DNA of 64,000 nt from Nitratireductor sp. (lineage in GTDB: Bacteria; Pseudomonadota; Alphaproteobacteria; Rhizobiales; Rhizobiaceae): positions 62,001 to 126,000 of the forward strand of contig JACKJU010000008.1 in assembly GCA_020637805.1 (NCBI GenBank), written 5' to 3'. Shown piece by piece: positions 17,195 through 26,737 of the stretch. Numbering within the stretch: position 1 is the stretch's first letter; each line of letters starts with the position of its first letter. The notes under the pieces were generated by a model, which had not been told where the DNA came from, did no database searches, and was given only the letters and a program-made list of their open reading frames with translations. The position numbers and the translations under genes were made by a program.

Positions 17195-17402
17195 GATTTG
17201 CAATGTTTCGATCGCTGAAACGCGTCCGAGAGCACCGTTGCGCTTGCCCTGCCTGAAATTGCCGCTACAGTTTCGACTTGGAGGAACTGGCGTTCCCGGT
17301 TTGACTGAACAGGAAACCGGCGCGCCACATTTGTTGGAGTTGTTTGCTGACACGACCGGTTTGCCCCTCAGTGCAACGGTCCGGCCAGCGGCGGAGGAAA
17401 TA

Positions 17403-17921
17403 ATGCTCACACGTACCATGTGCCTGTTGTTGAGTTTCGAGACCCGGATTTCGCGGCGCGGATTCTGGCTCGGCATCGGCCTTCTATCGATCTTTGCGCT
17501 TGCGACCATCTGGATTGTCGGAACCTTTGCGCTGCCCTACTGGGAGCCGCACGTGATTTCCGGCGTTGCCATGCTGGTACTTCTCTACCCTTCGCTGGCT
17601 GTTGGCGTGAAACGTCTTCACGACCGCAACAAGAGCGCCTTTCCATGGGCATTCATCTATTTCGGCCCGCAGGTCCTCACCCATGTCACGCAGTTCTTCA
17701 ACTGGGGCTGGGAACCCTGGACCCAGTTTCCGCTCGGTCCGCAAGGTGTGATGATCATGCAGCCCACCAACACACTGACCTGGGTGCTGGCAGCATTGTC
17801 GGTAGCGGCCCTTGTTGCCGCCTTCATCGAACTGGGTTTCATGAAGGGTTCGGACGGCGAGAACAGGTACGGGCGCACTCCCGAATCCATGCGCGAGGGC
17901 GATTTCGTCTGCGCCACCTGA
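17403..17921 (+). CDS. DUF805 membrane protein (second copy)
   Basis: Second DUF805-type membrane protein, 172 residues, with the FETRISRRGFWLG entry motif and GVKRLHDRNKSAFPW matching the conserved RLHD element. Four hydrophobic segments are apparent. ATG 17403 is chosen for its excellent GGAGGA site about five bases upstream; the open frame extends to 17181, but that part does not look like protein. It is larger and clearly different from the first copy, so this is not a recent duplication. It lies 62 bases before dapE and may be transcribed from its own promoter under the FNR-like box. Confidence 0.87.
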   Translation: MLTRTMCLLLSFETRISRRGFWLGIGLLSIFALATIWIVGTFALPYWEPHVISGVAMLVLLYPSLAVGVKRLHDRNKSAFPWAFIYFGPQVLTHVTQFFNWGWEPWTQFPLGPQGVMIMQPTNTLTWVLAALSVAALVAAFIELGFMKGSDGENRYGRTPESMREGDFVCAT

Positions 17922-17983
17922 ACGGGCCGCTCGCGAAAAATGGCAGGTGACAGGGCGCGCCTGCCGGTTTATCCAGTCGCATC

Positions 17984-19213
17984 ATGAACGATCATGCAAG
18001 CGACCAACTTTCCCGCCCCGCCCTCATTCTGCGCGATCTCGTGCGCTGCCCCTCCGTTACACCTCAGGAAGGCGGCGCACTGACATTCCTGCAGCAGGTG
18101 CTGGAGCCACTCGGGTTCACCTGTAACCGGGTGACCTTTTCGGACGACGGCACACCTGATGTCGAAAACCTCTATTGCCGTCTTGGCGATCACGGCCCGC
18201 ACCTGATGTTTGCGGGCCACACCGACGTCGTGCCGGCCGGAGACGAGGCCAGTTGGAAGTTGCCACCTTTCGAAGGGGCAGTGGCGGACGGCGTGATGAC
18301 CGGCCGAGGCACAGTGGACATGAAGGGCGGCATCGCCTGCTTCATCGCTGCGGTCGAGACCTTCCTTGTGTGCCACGGGAAACCGGATGGCTCGATATCG
18401 CTGCTGATTACGGGCGACGAGGAAGGCCCGTCGGTGAACGGCACCGACAAGCTCCTCAAATGGGCATCGGACAAGGGCGAGACCTGGGATGCGGCGATCG
18501 TCGGCGAACCCTCGAACCCGGACAGTATCGGCGACGCAATCAAGAACGGCCGGCGCGGTTCGCTGTCAGGCCGCATCATCGTCAACGGCGTGCAGGGCCA
18601 TTCGGCCTATCCGCATCTGGCCGACAACCCGGTCAACGGCCTGATGGACCTGCTGCAGGCACTGATCGGCGAGCCGTTCGACGCGGGCACGGAATACTTC
18701 CAGCCGACAAACCTCGAAATCACCTCCGTAGATGTCGGCAACACTGCAACCAATGTCATTCCGGCCAAGGCGAGCGCTGCCTTCAACATCCGTTTCAACG
18801 ACAGTTGGGACGCCAGTGGCGAAAACAGCGAGCCGGGCAGCCGGATCAAGGAAGAGATCCTGAACCGGCTGGAGGCAGGTGCCAGTTTGGCCAACCTTCG
18901 CAAAGGCAAGGACGGACCGGTGGATTTTACGGTCGAATGGGTCGGACGCGTGTCGCCGGTTTTCCTGACCTCGGACGAGAAGCTGGTGGGAACACTGTCA
19001 AAGTCCGTCGAAGCGGTGACCGGCAAGACACCCGAACTTTCCACCGGCGGCGGGACTTCGGATGCGCGCTTCATCAAGGACTACTGTCCGGTCGTCGAGT
19101 TCGGACTCGTCGGCCAGACCATGCACAAGGTGGATGAATGCGTTGCGCTTGCAGACCTTGACCAGCTGGCCGCCATCTACCTGAAATTCATGGAAGACTG
19201 GTTCGCGGACTGA
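17984..19213 (+). CDS. dapE: Succinyl-diaminopimelate desuccinylase
   Basis: Di-zinc M20 hydrolase that converts N-succinyl-LL-diaminopimelate to LL-diaminopimelate, following DapD in lysine and peptidoglycan precursor synthesis. Metal and catalytic residues are readable: His79 in FAGHTDVVPAG, Asp112 in TVDMKGG, and the Glu pair at about 146-147 in DEEGP. STGGGTSDARF near the C-terminus is the substrate-binding motif. Length of 409 residues is slightly above the usual 375-400. It is the last gene of the dap cluster and nearly touches the convergent pheA. Confidence 0.97.
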   Translation: MNDHASDQLSRPALILRDLVRCPSVTPQEGGALTFLQQVLEPLGFTCNRVTFSDDGTPDVENLYCRLGDHGPHLMFAGHTDVVPAGDEASWKLPPFEGAVADGVMTGRGTVDMKGGIACFIAAVETFLVCHGKPDGSISLLITGDEEGPSVNGTDKLLKWASDKGETWDAAIVGEPSNPDSIGDAIKNGRRGSLSGRIIVNGVQGHSAYPHLADNPVNGLMDLLQALIGEPFDAGTEYFQPTNLEITSVDVGNTATNVIPAKASAAFNIRFNDSWDASGENSEPGSRIKEEILNRLEAGASLANLRKGKDGPVDFTVEWVGRVSPVFLTSDEKLVGTLSKSVEAVTGKTPELSTGGGTSDARFIKDYCPVVEFGLVGQTMHKVDECVALADLDQLAAIYLKFMEDWFAD

Positions 19214-19222
19214 CCGCTCCGG

Positions 19223-20056
19223 TCACCTTTCCTGCGCCTTGGGATAAACGCCAAGTATGCGGAATTCCTTGCAGAAGAACTGCAGTTCCTCCAGCGCGTT
19301 CCTGACCGGCACATCGTCCGGGTGCCCCTCGATATCCGCATAGAACTGGGTGGCCGTGAAGGCGCCGCCCAGCTGATAGCTTTCGAGCTTGGTCATGTTG
19401 ACGCCATTGGTGGCAAAACCGCCCATCGCCTTGTAGAGCGCCGCCGGGATGTTGCGCACCTGGAACAGGAAGGACGTCATCACCGGCCCCTTGCCGTGCT
19501 CGGCCCATTGCGGCTGGCGTGACAGGATCACGAAACGGGTGGTGTTGTGGTCTGCGTCCTCGACATTCTCCGCCAGGATATCGAGACCATAGATCTCTGC
19601 AGCCAGTTTCGGCGCAAGAGCTGCCAGCGAGCGATCGCCGCGCTCGGCAATCAGTTTGGCCGAACCTGCGGTGTCGCCGCCAACGACGGCGCGCCAGCCG
19701 TTCTCGCGAATGATCTTGCGGCACTGGCCCAGCGCGTGAACATGGGAGTAGACCGTCTTGATCTCTTCCTTCTTCACGCCCGGCAAAACCATCAGGTCAA
19801 AGTGAATGGGCAGAAAGTACTCGGCCACGATATGCGTGCCCGAATCGGGCAACAGGTGGTGAATATCGGCAACACGGCCTGCCAGCGTATTCTCGATTGG
19901 AATCATGGCGAGATCGATTTCGCCCTTTTCCAGCGAGACAAACACGTCCTCGAACGTGTCGTGCGGCACGGCTTCCATCTTGGGGAACATGTCGCGGATC
20001 GCGATCTCTGAGTTGGCGCCCTTGGCACCCTGAAAGCCTATTCTGCCTGTTGTCAT
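19223..20056 (-). CDS. pheA: Prephenate dehydratase
   Basis: Monofunctional prephenate dehydratase (no chorismate mutase domain), which makes phenylpyruvate for phenylalanine synthesis. The N-terminal catalytic domain begins GRIGFQGAKGANSE and includes VPHDTFEDVF, MIPIENTLAGRV and DHNTTRFVI with the catalytic Thr. A C-terminal ACT domain (about residues 190-270) carries the Phe-feedback element KLESYQLGG. ATG 20056 gives 277 residues. An upstream extension to 20155 would overlap kdsB and has no family match. It lies 31 bases downstream of kdsB on the same strand, as in many Rhizobiales. Confidence 0.96.
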   Translation of the reverse strand: MTTGRIGFQGAKGANSEIAIRDMFPKMEAVPHDTFEDVFVSLEKGEIDLAMIPIENTLAGRVADIHHLLPDSGTHIVAEYFLPIHFDLMVLPGVKKEEIKTVYSHVHALGQCRKIIRENGWRAVVGGDTAGSAKLIAERGDRSLAALAPKLAAEIYGLDILAENVEDADHNTTRFVILSRQPQWAEHGKGPVMTSFLFQVRNIPAALYKAMGGFATNGVNMTKLESYQLGGAFTATQFYADIEGHPDDVPVRNALEELQFFCKEFRILGVYPKAQER

Positions 20057-20087
20057 TTCGTGAAGTCCGTATGCGGAATGTGCGGGG

Positions 20088-20825
20088 TCAGCCCAGTATC
20101 TGGCGGGCCTTTTCAAGATCGTGAGGGGTATCCACCCCAAGCGGAACGGAGTCAACCAGTGCGACGCCGATTGTCATGCCGGCTTCCAGTGCGCGCAACT
20201 GCTCCAGTTTCTCGCGCTGTTCGAGCGTCGAGGGCGGCAATGACACGAACTTCTCCAGTGCAGCGCGGCGATAGGCGTAAAGTCCGATATGATGGAAGAG
20301 CGGGCCGTCGCCATAAGGCGCGGTTGCGCGGGTGAAATAGAGCGCGCGAAGACGCCTCTCGCCTGTCGGCGTTCCAACGATCTTGACGACGTTGGGATTG
20401 GTGCGTTCCTCCTCGACAGTGATCTCGGTGCCGATGGTGGCGATGTCGAAATCCCCTTCCAGCAGTGGCGCCAGTGAATCACGGATCGGCTGCGGTTCGA
20501 TGGTCGGCAGGTCGCCCTGCACATTGACGATGAACCGCGCCCTGCCTTCAGGATCGATCCGCGTGACAGCTTCCCAGATGCGGTCGGACCCGGAGGGATG
20601 ATCTGCGCGCGTGATCACTGCCTCGTGGCCATGCGCCCTCACCGCCTCGACGATTTCCGGCGTATCCGTGCACACGACCGGACGCCCGATTTCCGCCTCG
20701 CGCGCGCGGTCGGCAACATGCACGATCATCGGCTTGCCGGCTATGTCGGCCAGCGGCTTGCCTGGCAGCCTTACGGAGGCCATGCGGGCGGGAATTAGCA
20801 CCAGAGTGTCGGAAACGCTGTTCAT
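20088..20825 (-). CDS. kdsB: 3-deoxy-manno-octulosonate cytidylyltransferase
   Basis: Activates Kdo with CTP to CMP-Kdo for the inner core of lipopolysaccharide. The nucleotide-binding start [21 protein letters not shown] is diagnostic, as is the later [11 protein letters not shown] metal-binding motif. ATG 20825 gives 245 residues, the family norm; ATG 20861 is also possible and neither has a strong ribosome site. It is co-transcribed with pheA and divergent from the cytochrome c gene across about 200 bases. Confidence 0.96.
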   Translation of the reverse strand: MNSVSDTLVLIPARMASVRLPGKPLADIAGKPMIVHVADRAREAEIGRPVVCTDTPEIVEAVRAHGHEAVITRADHPSGSDRIWEAVTRIDPEGRARFIVNVQGDLPTIEPQPIRDSLAPLLEGDFDIATIGTEITVEEERTNPNVVKIVGTPTGERRLRALYFTRATAPYGDGPLFHHIGLYAYRRAALEKFVSLPPSTLEQREKLEQLRALEAGMTIGVALVDSVPLGVDTPHDLEKARQILG

Positions 20826-21023
20826 CGTGGAAATTACCGTGTGACCGGGCATTTGTGGCAAAAAGTATCAGGAAAACCCTCAATACAGACGTTGCAACGG
20901 ACAGGCAAACACATTAGTGATACGCGCGAATTCCGGCTGGAACCATCCTGCCGGTTATCGGGGAGAACGGAGCGCCGCGCAGTGTCGCGGAGGTCTCCAA
21001 CCAGACAAACACCGAGGTTTGAG

Positions 21024-21587
21024 ATGGATTCGTTCCAGTTGAACAAATACCTGATGGCCATTCTGGGCACGATTTTCATAGTCATGTCGCTGAATTTCCT
21101 GAGCGGAGCCATCTATTTCCCGCATGCATCCGAGGAAAAAGGCTTCACCATCGCGGTCGAGGATAGCGGTGGCGACACCGGCGGAGCCGCAGCAGAGGCT
21201 TCCGGGCCGACAATCGAGCCCATCGAAGGACTGCTGGCGAGCGCAAACACTGCCGACGGCGAGAAAGTCTTCAAGAAATGCGCTGCATGCCACACGGCCG
21301 AACAGGGCGGCGCAAACAAGGTTGGCCCGCATCTGTGGGGTGTTGTCGGACGCCCGATCGCCTCGATCAGCGACTTCAAATACTCCGCTGCCATGACCGA
21401 ATACGGCCAGGGCAAGACCTGGACCTTCGAAGAACTCAACGAGTTCATCTACAAACCGAAGGATCACATTCCCGGCACCGCAATGGGCTTTGCAGGCCTG
21501 AAGAAGACCGAAGACCGCGCCAATCTCATTGGATGGCTGCGTGAACAGGCAGATTCACCTGTACCGCTGCCGGGTTCGGGTTCGTAA
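21024..21587 (+). CDS. cycM: Membrane-anchored class I cytochrome c (CycM-like)
   Basis: Mono-haem cytochrome c held in the inner membrane by an uncleaved N-terminal helix (about residues 8-30), with the haem domain in the periplasm. The haem motif CAACH is at residues 86-90 and the axial Met is in the PGTAMGF segment. This architecture and the kdsB-pheA neighbourhood match CycM of rhizobia, which feeds electrons to the aa3-type terminal oxidase. An acidic/Ala/Gly linker (residues 45-65) joins anchor and haem domain. ATG 21024 has GAGG seven bases upstream; 187 residues. A strong terminator follows. Confidence 0.92.
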   Translation: MDSFQLNKYLMAILGTIFIVMSLNFLSGAIYFPHASEEKGFTIAVEDSGGDTGGAAAEASGPTIEPIEGLLASANTADGEKVFKKCAACHTAEQGGANKVGPHLWGVVGRPIASISDFKYSAAMTEYGQGKTWTFEELNEFIYKPKDHIPGTAMGFAGLKKTEDRANLIGWLREQADSPVPLPGSGS

Positions 21588-21612
21588 GACAAGAGCCACT
21601 TCGGTTTAATTC

Positions 21613-21643
21613 AAGGCCGGGCCATGTGCCCGGCCTTTTCTTT
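21613..21643 (+). terminator. Rho-independent terminator after cycM
   Basis: A perfect 10-bp stem AAGGCCGGGC / GCCCGGCCTT with a 5-nt loop, followed by TTCTTT. This is the clearest terminator in the window on the plus strand. Confidence 0.85.
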
Positions 21644-21709
21644 GGTGCCTACTTCCCTACCTTCGCGGGACGCGAAAATTTGCTCTTGGCATGATGTTGC
21701 CTATGTTGT

Positions 21710-21727
21710 CTCGTGAAGTGTCACGAG
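21710..21727. promoter_or_regulatory. Palindrome upstream of the peptide ABC operon
   Basis: Perfect 7-4-7 inverted repeat CTCGTGA-AGTG-TCACGAG about 25 bases before the first gene of the transporter operon. It could be an operator or a leader hairpin. Confidence 0.35.
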
Positions 21728-21751
21728 TGATCAAGCAACAGGAGAATGCCC

Positions 21752-23656
21752 GTGCAGCCACGAGCAGACAGCAATTATTCCAGCGCCAGGTTTTTCCCGC
21801 ATCTGCACCTGGCATCCCTAGGCCTTCTGCTTTTCCTCACATTCCTGCATTCATTGGCAAATATCGCGCGCGCAGAACCCGATACCTGGCTCCATGGCGG
21901 TGCACTGTTCGGCGAATTGAAGCATGCCAAGGGATTTGATCACTATCCGCACGTCAATCCAGACGCTCCAAAGGGCGGAACGTTCAACGCCGCGACCTAT
22001 GGCGGGTTCGATTCGTTCAATCCGTTCGTCGTTCAGGGCCGGCCGGCCGCCGGGCTGACCTACAGTGGCGGTCTACTCTACGACACGCTGTTCGAACAGG
22101 CGGTGGACCAACCCTCGGCTTCGTACGGCCTGATTGCCGACGCCTACAAATATTCGGCCGACTACGGCTCGGCGACCTATCACATCGACGAGCGCGCACG
22201 CTGGCACGACGGCAAACCGATAACGCCAGAAGACGTCATCTGGTCGCTCGAGGTACTCAAGAAGAACCAGCCGCTCTATACGCAATACTTCCACAACGTG
22301 GTGAAGGCCGAAAAGACCGGCGAGCACGAGGTTACGTTCACCTTCGACATCAAGGGCAATCGCGAACTGCCGCACATTCTGGGAGACCTGCCAGTTCTGC
22401 CGAAGCACTGGTGGGAAGGAACGGATGCCAATGGCAAGCAGCGCAACATCGCAGAGCCGCTGGCCGAGCCTCCGCTGGGGTCCGGCCCCTACCGGATCGC
22501 TTCCTTCGACATGGGCCAGTCGATCGTCTGGGAACGCGTGCCCGACTACTGGGCTGCCGACATCGGGGTGCGCAAGGGCCGGTACAATTTCGACCGCATC
22601 AAATACACCTATTTCACCGACGACAACGCTGTCTGGGAGGCATTCAAGAAAGGCGGGATCGAGGATTTGCGCAGGGAGAACCGCTCACAGCGCTGGGCAA
22701 CCGAATACACCTTCCCAGCCTTTGAAGCAGGCGATGTGAAACGCGCGGAATTCCCGACCTCCGGGTCGGAAACCTATCAGGGTTTCTTCTTCAATACCCG
22801 GAAGGCCAAATTCGCAGATCCCAGGCTGCGAGAGGCGCTTTCGCTTCTGTTCGACTTCGAGACCATGAACAAGAACCTGTTCTACGGTCTCTACACCCGG
22901 ACCGACAGCTATTTCGAGGGCGGCGAACTGCAGTCGAGCGGACTTCCGCAGGGCCGGGAAAAGGAAATCCTCGAAAGCTACAAGGACAGGATCGACCCTC
23001 GCGTTCTGACCGAGGATTGGAAGCTACCGGTCATCAATTCGGCGTCGGATACGCGAAATGTCCAGCGCGAGGCGCTCAGGCTTCTCAAGCAGGCCGGGTA
23101 CGAGTTCAAGGGCGGCAAGATGCTGGATGCGAATGGCAACCAGTTCGAGATCGAGTTCCTTGGCGACAATCCGACAGATGAGCGAATCACGAACCCGTTC
23201 ATTGCCAACCTGAGAAGGCTCGGGATCAAGGCGACGCTGCGCATCGTCGATACCGCCCAGTACAAGAACCGGCTCGACAAATTCGATTTCGACATCATTA
23301 CTGGGCTTCAGCGCCAGTCGCTCTCTCCCGGCAACGAACAGCGCGAATACTGGTCGTCGAAATCGGCCAACTCTCCGGGCGCTCGCAACTGGGCCGGCAT
23401 TTCCGATCCGGTTGTCGATGACCTGGTGGAACGCATCATCGTGGCAAAGGACCGTGAGGAGCTTGTTGCCCTGACCCACGCCCTCGACCGGGTTCTGAAA
23501 TGGGGCTTCTATTCCATTCCCCAATGGCACAATCCGAGCATGTGGTTCGCATGGTGGCGCAAGTTGCAGATTCCCGAAAACCAGCCTCCCGAAGCCGGTC
23601 TCGATACGTGGTCGATATGGATTGACACCGCGGCTGAAAAGGAAATGGAGCGTTGA
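21752..23656 (+). CDS. Peptide ABC transporter substrate-binding protein (family 5, YejA-like), first copy
   Basis: Periplasmic oligopeptide-binding protein of the SBP family 5, 634 residues. A Sec-type signal with a long hydrophobic core (ASLGLLLFLTFLHSLANIARA) is followed by the mature domain. Family features include the FNPFVVQGRPAAGL region near the start of the mature protein and WHDGKPITPEDVIWSL (the SBP_bac_5 signature). I prefer the GTG at 21752, which sits seven bases after AGGAG; ATG 21746 is too close to that site. The stop overlaps the TTG of a second binding-protein gene (TTGA). In the Yej system such proteins deliver peptides, including microcin C-like compounds, to YejBEF. Confidence 0.92.
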   Translation: MQPRADSNYSSARFFPHLHLASLGLLLFLTFLHSLANIARAEPDTWLHGGALFGELKHAKGFDHYPHVNPDAPKGGTFNAATYGGFDSFNPFVVQGRPAAGLTYSGGLLYDTLFEQAVDQPSASYGLIADAYKYSADYGSATYHIDERARWHDGKPITPEDVIWSLEVLKKNQPLYTQYFHNVVKAEKTGEHEVTFTFDIKGNRELPHILGDLPVLPKHWWEGTDANGKQRNIAEPLAEPPLGSGPYRIASFDMGQSIVWERVPDYWAADIGVRKGRYNFDRIKYTYFTDDNAVWEAFKKGGIEDLRRENRSQRWATEYTFPAFEAGDVKRAEFPTSGSETYQGFFFNTRKAKFADPRLREALSLLFDFETMNKNLFYGLYTRTDSYFEGGELQSSGLPQGREKEILESYKDRIDPRVLTEDWKLPVINSASDTRNVQREALRLLKQAGYEFKGGKMLDANGNQFEIEFLGDNPTDERITNPFIANLRRLGIKATLRIVDTAQYKNRLDKFDFDIITGLQRQSLSPGNEQREYWSSKSANSPGARNWAGISDPVVDDLVERIIVAKDREELVALTHALDRVLKWGFYSIPQWHNPSMWFAWWRKLQIPENQPPEAGLDTWSIWIDTAAEKEMER

Positions 23657-25545
23657 GCACCATCAATCCGTTTCTCACCCGCCGCGCATTCATCCGTACT
23701 GCTGCCGGCGCGGGGGCAGTAGCGGCGCTTGGCGGATTACCTCGCCTTTCCCTGGCCGGAAACCCGACCGGGACCAAGCTGCACGGGCTCTCGTCCTTCG
23801 GAGAGCTGAAATACGGCCCCGATTACGGGCATTTCAGCTTTGCACGGCCCGAGGCGCCACAGGGGGGCAGGTTCGCGTTTCAGCCTTCCTACTGGTACTT
23901 CAACCAGAATACCCAGACATTCAACACGTTGAACAGCTTCACCTTGAAGGGCGAAGCGCCGCCAAGGATGGAATACTGCTTCGATTCGCTGATGACATGG
24001 GCATGGGATGAACCAGATGCGCTCTACTGCGCGCTGGCCGAAAGCGTCGAGATTTCATCAGACCGCAACACCTACCGGTTTGTCCTGCGGCCCGGTGCAA
24101 CCTTCTCCGACGGCAGCCCGGTCACGGCAGAAGATGTCGCCTTCTCCCACATGTTGATGAAGGCGGAAGGCCATCCGCAAATCGCAATTGATCTCACCGA
24201 ACTTGCAGAGGCGGTGGCAACCGACGAACGGACGGTGGAACTGAGATTCACCGGCAGGCAAACAGGCCGGGCGATACTTTCTATCGCCAATTCAGTGCCG
24301 GTGTTTTCCAAGGACTTCTATGCAAGACTCCCTTTTGCCGACCATGTAATGGAGCTTCCAGTTGGGTCCGGCGCCTGGAAAGTCGGCAAGTTCGAGCCCG
24401 GTCTCTACATCATCTATGAACGCCGCGACGACTACTGGGCGAATGACCTTCCGTTTGCGCGCGGGCTCGACCATTTCGCCGAAATCCGGATCGACTTCTT
24501 CCAGGAGCGGCAGGCAGCACTAGAAGCCTTCAAGAAGGGCGATATCCGCTACCGCGAGGAATTCACCTCCAAATCCTGGGCAACGGCCTACGATTTTCCG
24601 GCCGCCAATGAAGGCAAGGTGGTGAAGGTCGAAATTCCCGATGAAAAGCGCCCTTCCCTGCAGGGTTGGGCGGTGAATTCCCGAAAACCGAAATTTGCCG
24701 ATCCACGCACCCGGCAGGCAATTGGCATGGTCTTCGACTTCGAATGGGCCAACAAGAACCTGTTCTATGACGCCTATACGCGAGCCAATTCGACCTTCGA
24801 GAAATCGGATTTCGTCGCCGAGGGCCTGCCTTCCGATGGCGAACTCAAACTGCTGGAGCCGTACCGGGCTGAACTTCCCGAAGCGGTGTTCGGCGAAGCG
24901 GTAATGCAGTTCGTAAGTGACGGCAGCGGCCGCGACCGGAAAGCCCTGCGCGAGGCACGGTCGTTGCTTCGGCAGGCTGGCTGGAAATACGCCAATGGCG
25001 GATATTTCAGCGAAAGCGGCGAGAAACTGGAGATCGAGTTCCTTATCCGTGCTCAGATTTTCACGCGCATTCTGGGGCCCTTTGTGGAGAATCTGAAAGC
25101 GCTGGGTGTGGCGGCGACCATCCGCCAAGTCGATCCTTCACAATTCCAGTCGAAACTCGAAGCTTTCGATTTCGACGTTGCGGGAGTCGCCTTCTCAATG
25201 GATGCAACACCTAGTTCAGAGACACTCCAACAGTTCTTTCACTCGATGAGTGCCAACATCGAAGGCGCGCACAACTATCCCGGCATCGCCGTTCCCGCCA
25301 TCGATGCGATCATCGACAATATCCGGGACATTGAAACACGCGACGAACTGGTAACCGCCATGAAAGCACTCGACAGGGTCTTGCGTGCTTACCATTTCTG
25401 GATTCCAAATTGGTATTCAGCGAATCACCGCATCGCGATGTGGGACATGTTCGGTCGGGCAGAGGAAAAACCGGACTATTTCTTCCCCGTCGAGCGTTTG
25501 TGGTGGTACGACAAGGAAAAAGCGGCTGCGATTGGCGCGGGATAG
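23653..25545 (+). CDS. Peptide ABC transporter substrate-binding protein (family 5), second copy with Tat signal
   Basis: Second SBP family 5 protein, 630 residues, clearly related to but divergent from the preceding one. The N-terminus has a twin-arginine motif (TRRAFIR, residues 9-15) before an Ala/Gly-rich hydrophobic stretch, so export by Tat is likely, unlike its Sec-type neighbour. The family signature reads FSDGSPVTAEDVAFS. The start is TTG at 23653, overlapping the previous stop and preceded by GGAG. The paired genes could give two ligand specificities to one permease. A hairpin lies between this gene and the first permease gene. Confidence 0.92.
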   Translation: MSTINPFLTRRAFIRTAAGAGAVAALGGLPRLSLAGNPTGTKLHGLSSFGELKYGPDYGHFSFARPEAPQGGRFAFQPSYWYFNQNTQTFNTLNSFTLKGEAPPRMEYCFDSLMTWAWDEPDALYCALAESVEISSDRNTYRFVLRPGATFSDGSPVTAEDVAFSHMLMKAEGHPQIAIDLTELAEAVATDERTVELRFTGRQTGRAILSIANSVPVFSKDFYARLPFADHVMELPVGSGAWKVGKFEPGLYIIYERRDDYWANDLPFARGLDHFAEIRIDFFQERQAALEAFKKGDIRYREEFTSKSWATAYDFPAANEGKVVKVEIPDEKRPSLQGWAVNSRKPKFADPRTRQAIGMVFDFEWANKNLFYDAYTRANSTFEKSDFVAEGLPSDGELKLLEPYRAELPEAVFGEAVMQFVSDGSGRDRKALREARSLLRQAGWKYANGGYFSESGEKLEIEFLIRAQIFTRILGPFVENLKALGVAATIRQVDPSQFQSKLEAFDFDVAGVAFSMDATPSSETLQQFFHSMSANIEGAHNYPGIAVPAIDAIIDNIRDIETRDELVTAMKALDRVLRAYHFWIPNWYSANHRIAMWDMFGRAEEKPDYFFPVERLWWYDKEKAAAIGAG

Positions 25546-25575
25546 AAACATCCTGCCGGCTACGCGGCCTTCCCC

Positions 25576-25596
25576 CGCCCTGCATCACACAGGGCG
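25576..25596 (+). other. Intercistronic hairpin between binding-protein and permease genes
   Basis: Perfect 7-bp stem CGCCCTG / CAGGGCG with a 7-nt loop in the 81-base gap. Such hairpins in ABC operons often stabilise the upstream message so that binding protein is made in excess over permease. That role is inferred. Confidence 0.45.
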
Positions 25597-25626
25597 TGCG
25601 GCAAGAATCAGGGGAACGCTTCGTTC

Positions 25627-26733
25627 ATGGGAGCCTATATTCTACGCAGACTGCTGCTGATGATACCGACGATCATCGGCATCATGACGATCACGTTCGT
25701 GATCGTGCAGTTTGCGCCTGGCGGCCCGGTTGAGCAGGTCGTTGCCCAGTTGAGCGGCCAGGGCGGCTCTGCGACCGACCGCATTTCGGGCGGCGGCAGC
25801 GATTTCTCTCGAGAGAGCCAGTTCGACAATGCAGGCGGTGAAGGTTCCTCGAAATACCGCGGTGCGGCGGGTCTCGACCCGGAATTCATTGCGAAACTTG
25901 AAAAGCAGTTCGGTTTCGACAAGCCCGCCTGGGAACGCTACGTGCTGATGCTGTGGAACTATGCCCGTTTCGACTTCGGGGAGAGTTATTTCCGCAAGAT
26001 TTCCGTGATCGATCTCATCAAGGAGAAAATGCCGGTCTCGATATCGCTCGGCCTGTGGATCACGCTTATCTCCTATGCGATCTCGATCCCGCTCGGCATT
26101 CGCAAGGCGGTCACCGACGGCAGCCGTTTCGACGTTTGGACCTCGGGGGTGATCGTCGTGGCGTATGCCATTCCGGGGTTCCTGGTCGGCATTATGCTCC
26201 TGATCGTGTTTGCCGGCGGCTCCTATTTCGACTGGTTCCCGCTTCGCGGCCTCACGTCGGAAAACTTCTCGGAACTGTCACTGGCCGGAAAGATCGCCGA
26301 CTATTTCTGGCACATCACCCTGCCGCTTATTTCGCTGGCGCTTGCGGCCTTCGCCACAACAACGCTTCTCACCAAGAATTCCTTTCTCGATGAAATCCGC
26401 AAACAATATGTGCAGACGGCGCGCGCCAAGGGGCTGACCGAGCGCCAGGTGCTCTACGGCCACGTGTTCCGCAATGCCATGCTGATCGTCATTGCCGGGT
26501 TTCCTGCCGCGTTCATCTCGTCCTTCTTCACCGGCTCGCTGCTCATAGAGACCATTTTCTCGCTCGATGGACTTGGCCAGCTCGGCTACCGCTCGATCAT
26601 TGAACGCGACTATCCAGTGGTGTTTGCCACGCTCTTCATCTTCTCGCTTCTGGGTCTCGTCGTCTCGCTGGTTTCCGACCTCGTCTACACCTGGATCGAT
26701 CCGCGCATCGACTTCGAGTCGAGGCAGGTGTGA
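25627..26733 (+). CDS. yejB: Peptide ABC transporter permease YejB
   Basis: Inner-membrane permease of the DppB/OppB class, 368 residues with about six helices. It starts with [21 protein letters not shown], the typical N-terminal helix. A periplasmic insertion rich in Gly/Ser (residues about 40-75) is characteristic of YejB. The cytoplasmic EAA loop reads [20 protein letters not shown], which docks with the ATPase. It partners with the yejE product, whose gene starts four bases after its stop. Confidence 0.95.
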   Translation: MGAYILRRLLLMIPTIIGIMTITFVIVQFAPGGPVEQVVAQLSGQGGSATDRISGGGSDFSRESQFDNAGGEGSSKYRGAAGLDPEFIAKLEKQFGFDKPAWERYVLMLWNYARFDFGESYFRKISVIDLIKEKMPVSISLGLWITLISYAISIPLGIRKAVTDGSRFDVWTSGVIVVAYAIPGFLVGIMLLIVFAGGSYFDWFPLRGLTSENFSELSLAGKIADYFWHITLPLISLALAAFATTTLLTKNSFLDEIRKQYVQTARAKGLTERQVLYGHVFRNAMLIVIAGFPAAFISSFFTGSLLIETIFSLDGLGQLGYRSIIERDYPVVFATLFIFSLLGLVVSLVSDLVYTWIDPRIDFESRQV

Positions 26734-26737
26734 CGCC

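Noticed and set aside
17181..17402. N-terminal extension of the second DUF805 protein
   Set aside because: Residues encoded here are Pro/Leu-rich without a family match, and an excellent ribosome site lies directly before ATG 17403.
21687..21702. Sigma-54-like promoter TTGGCATG-N4-TGCC before the peptide ABC operon
   Set aside because: The distance between the GG and GC elements is one base short of the strict spacing, so it should not function.
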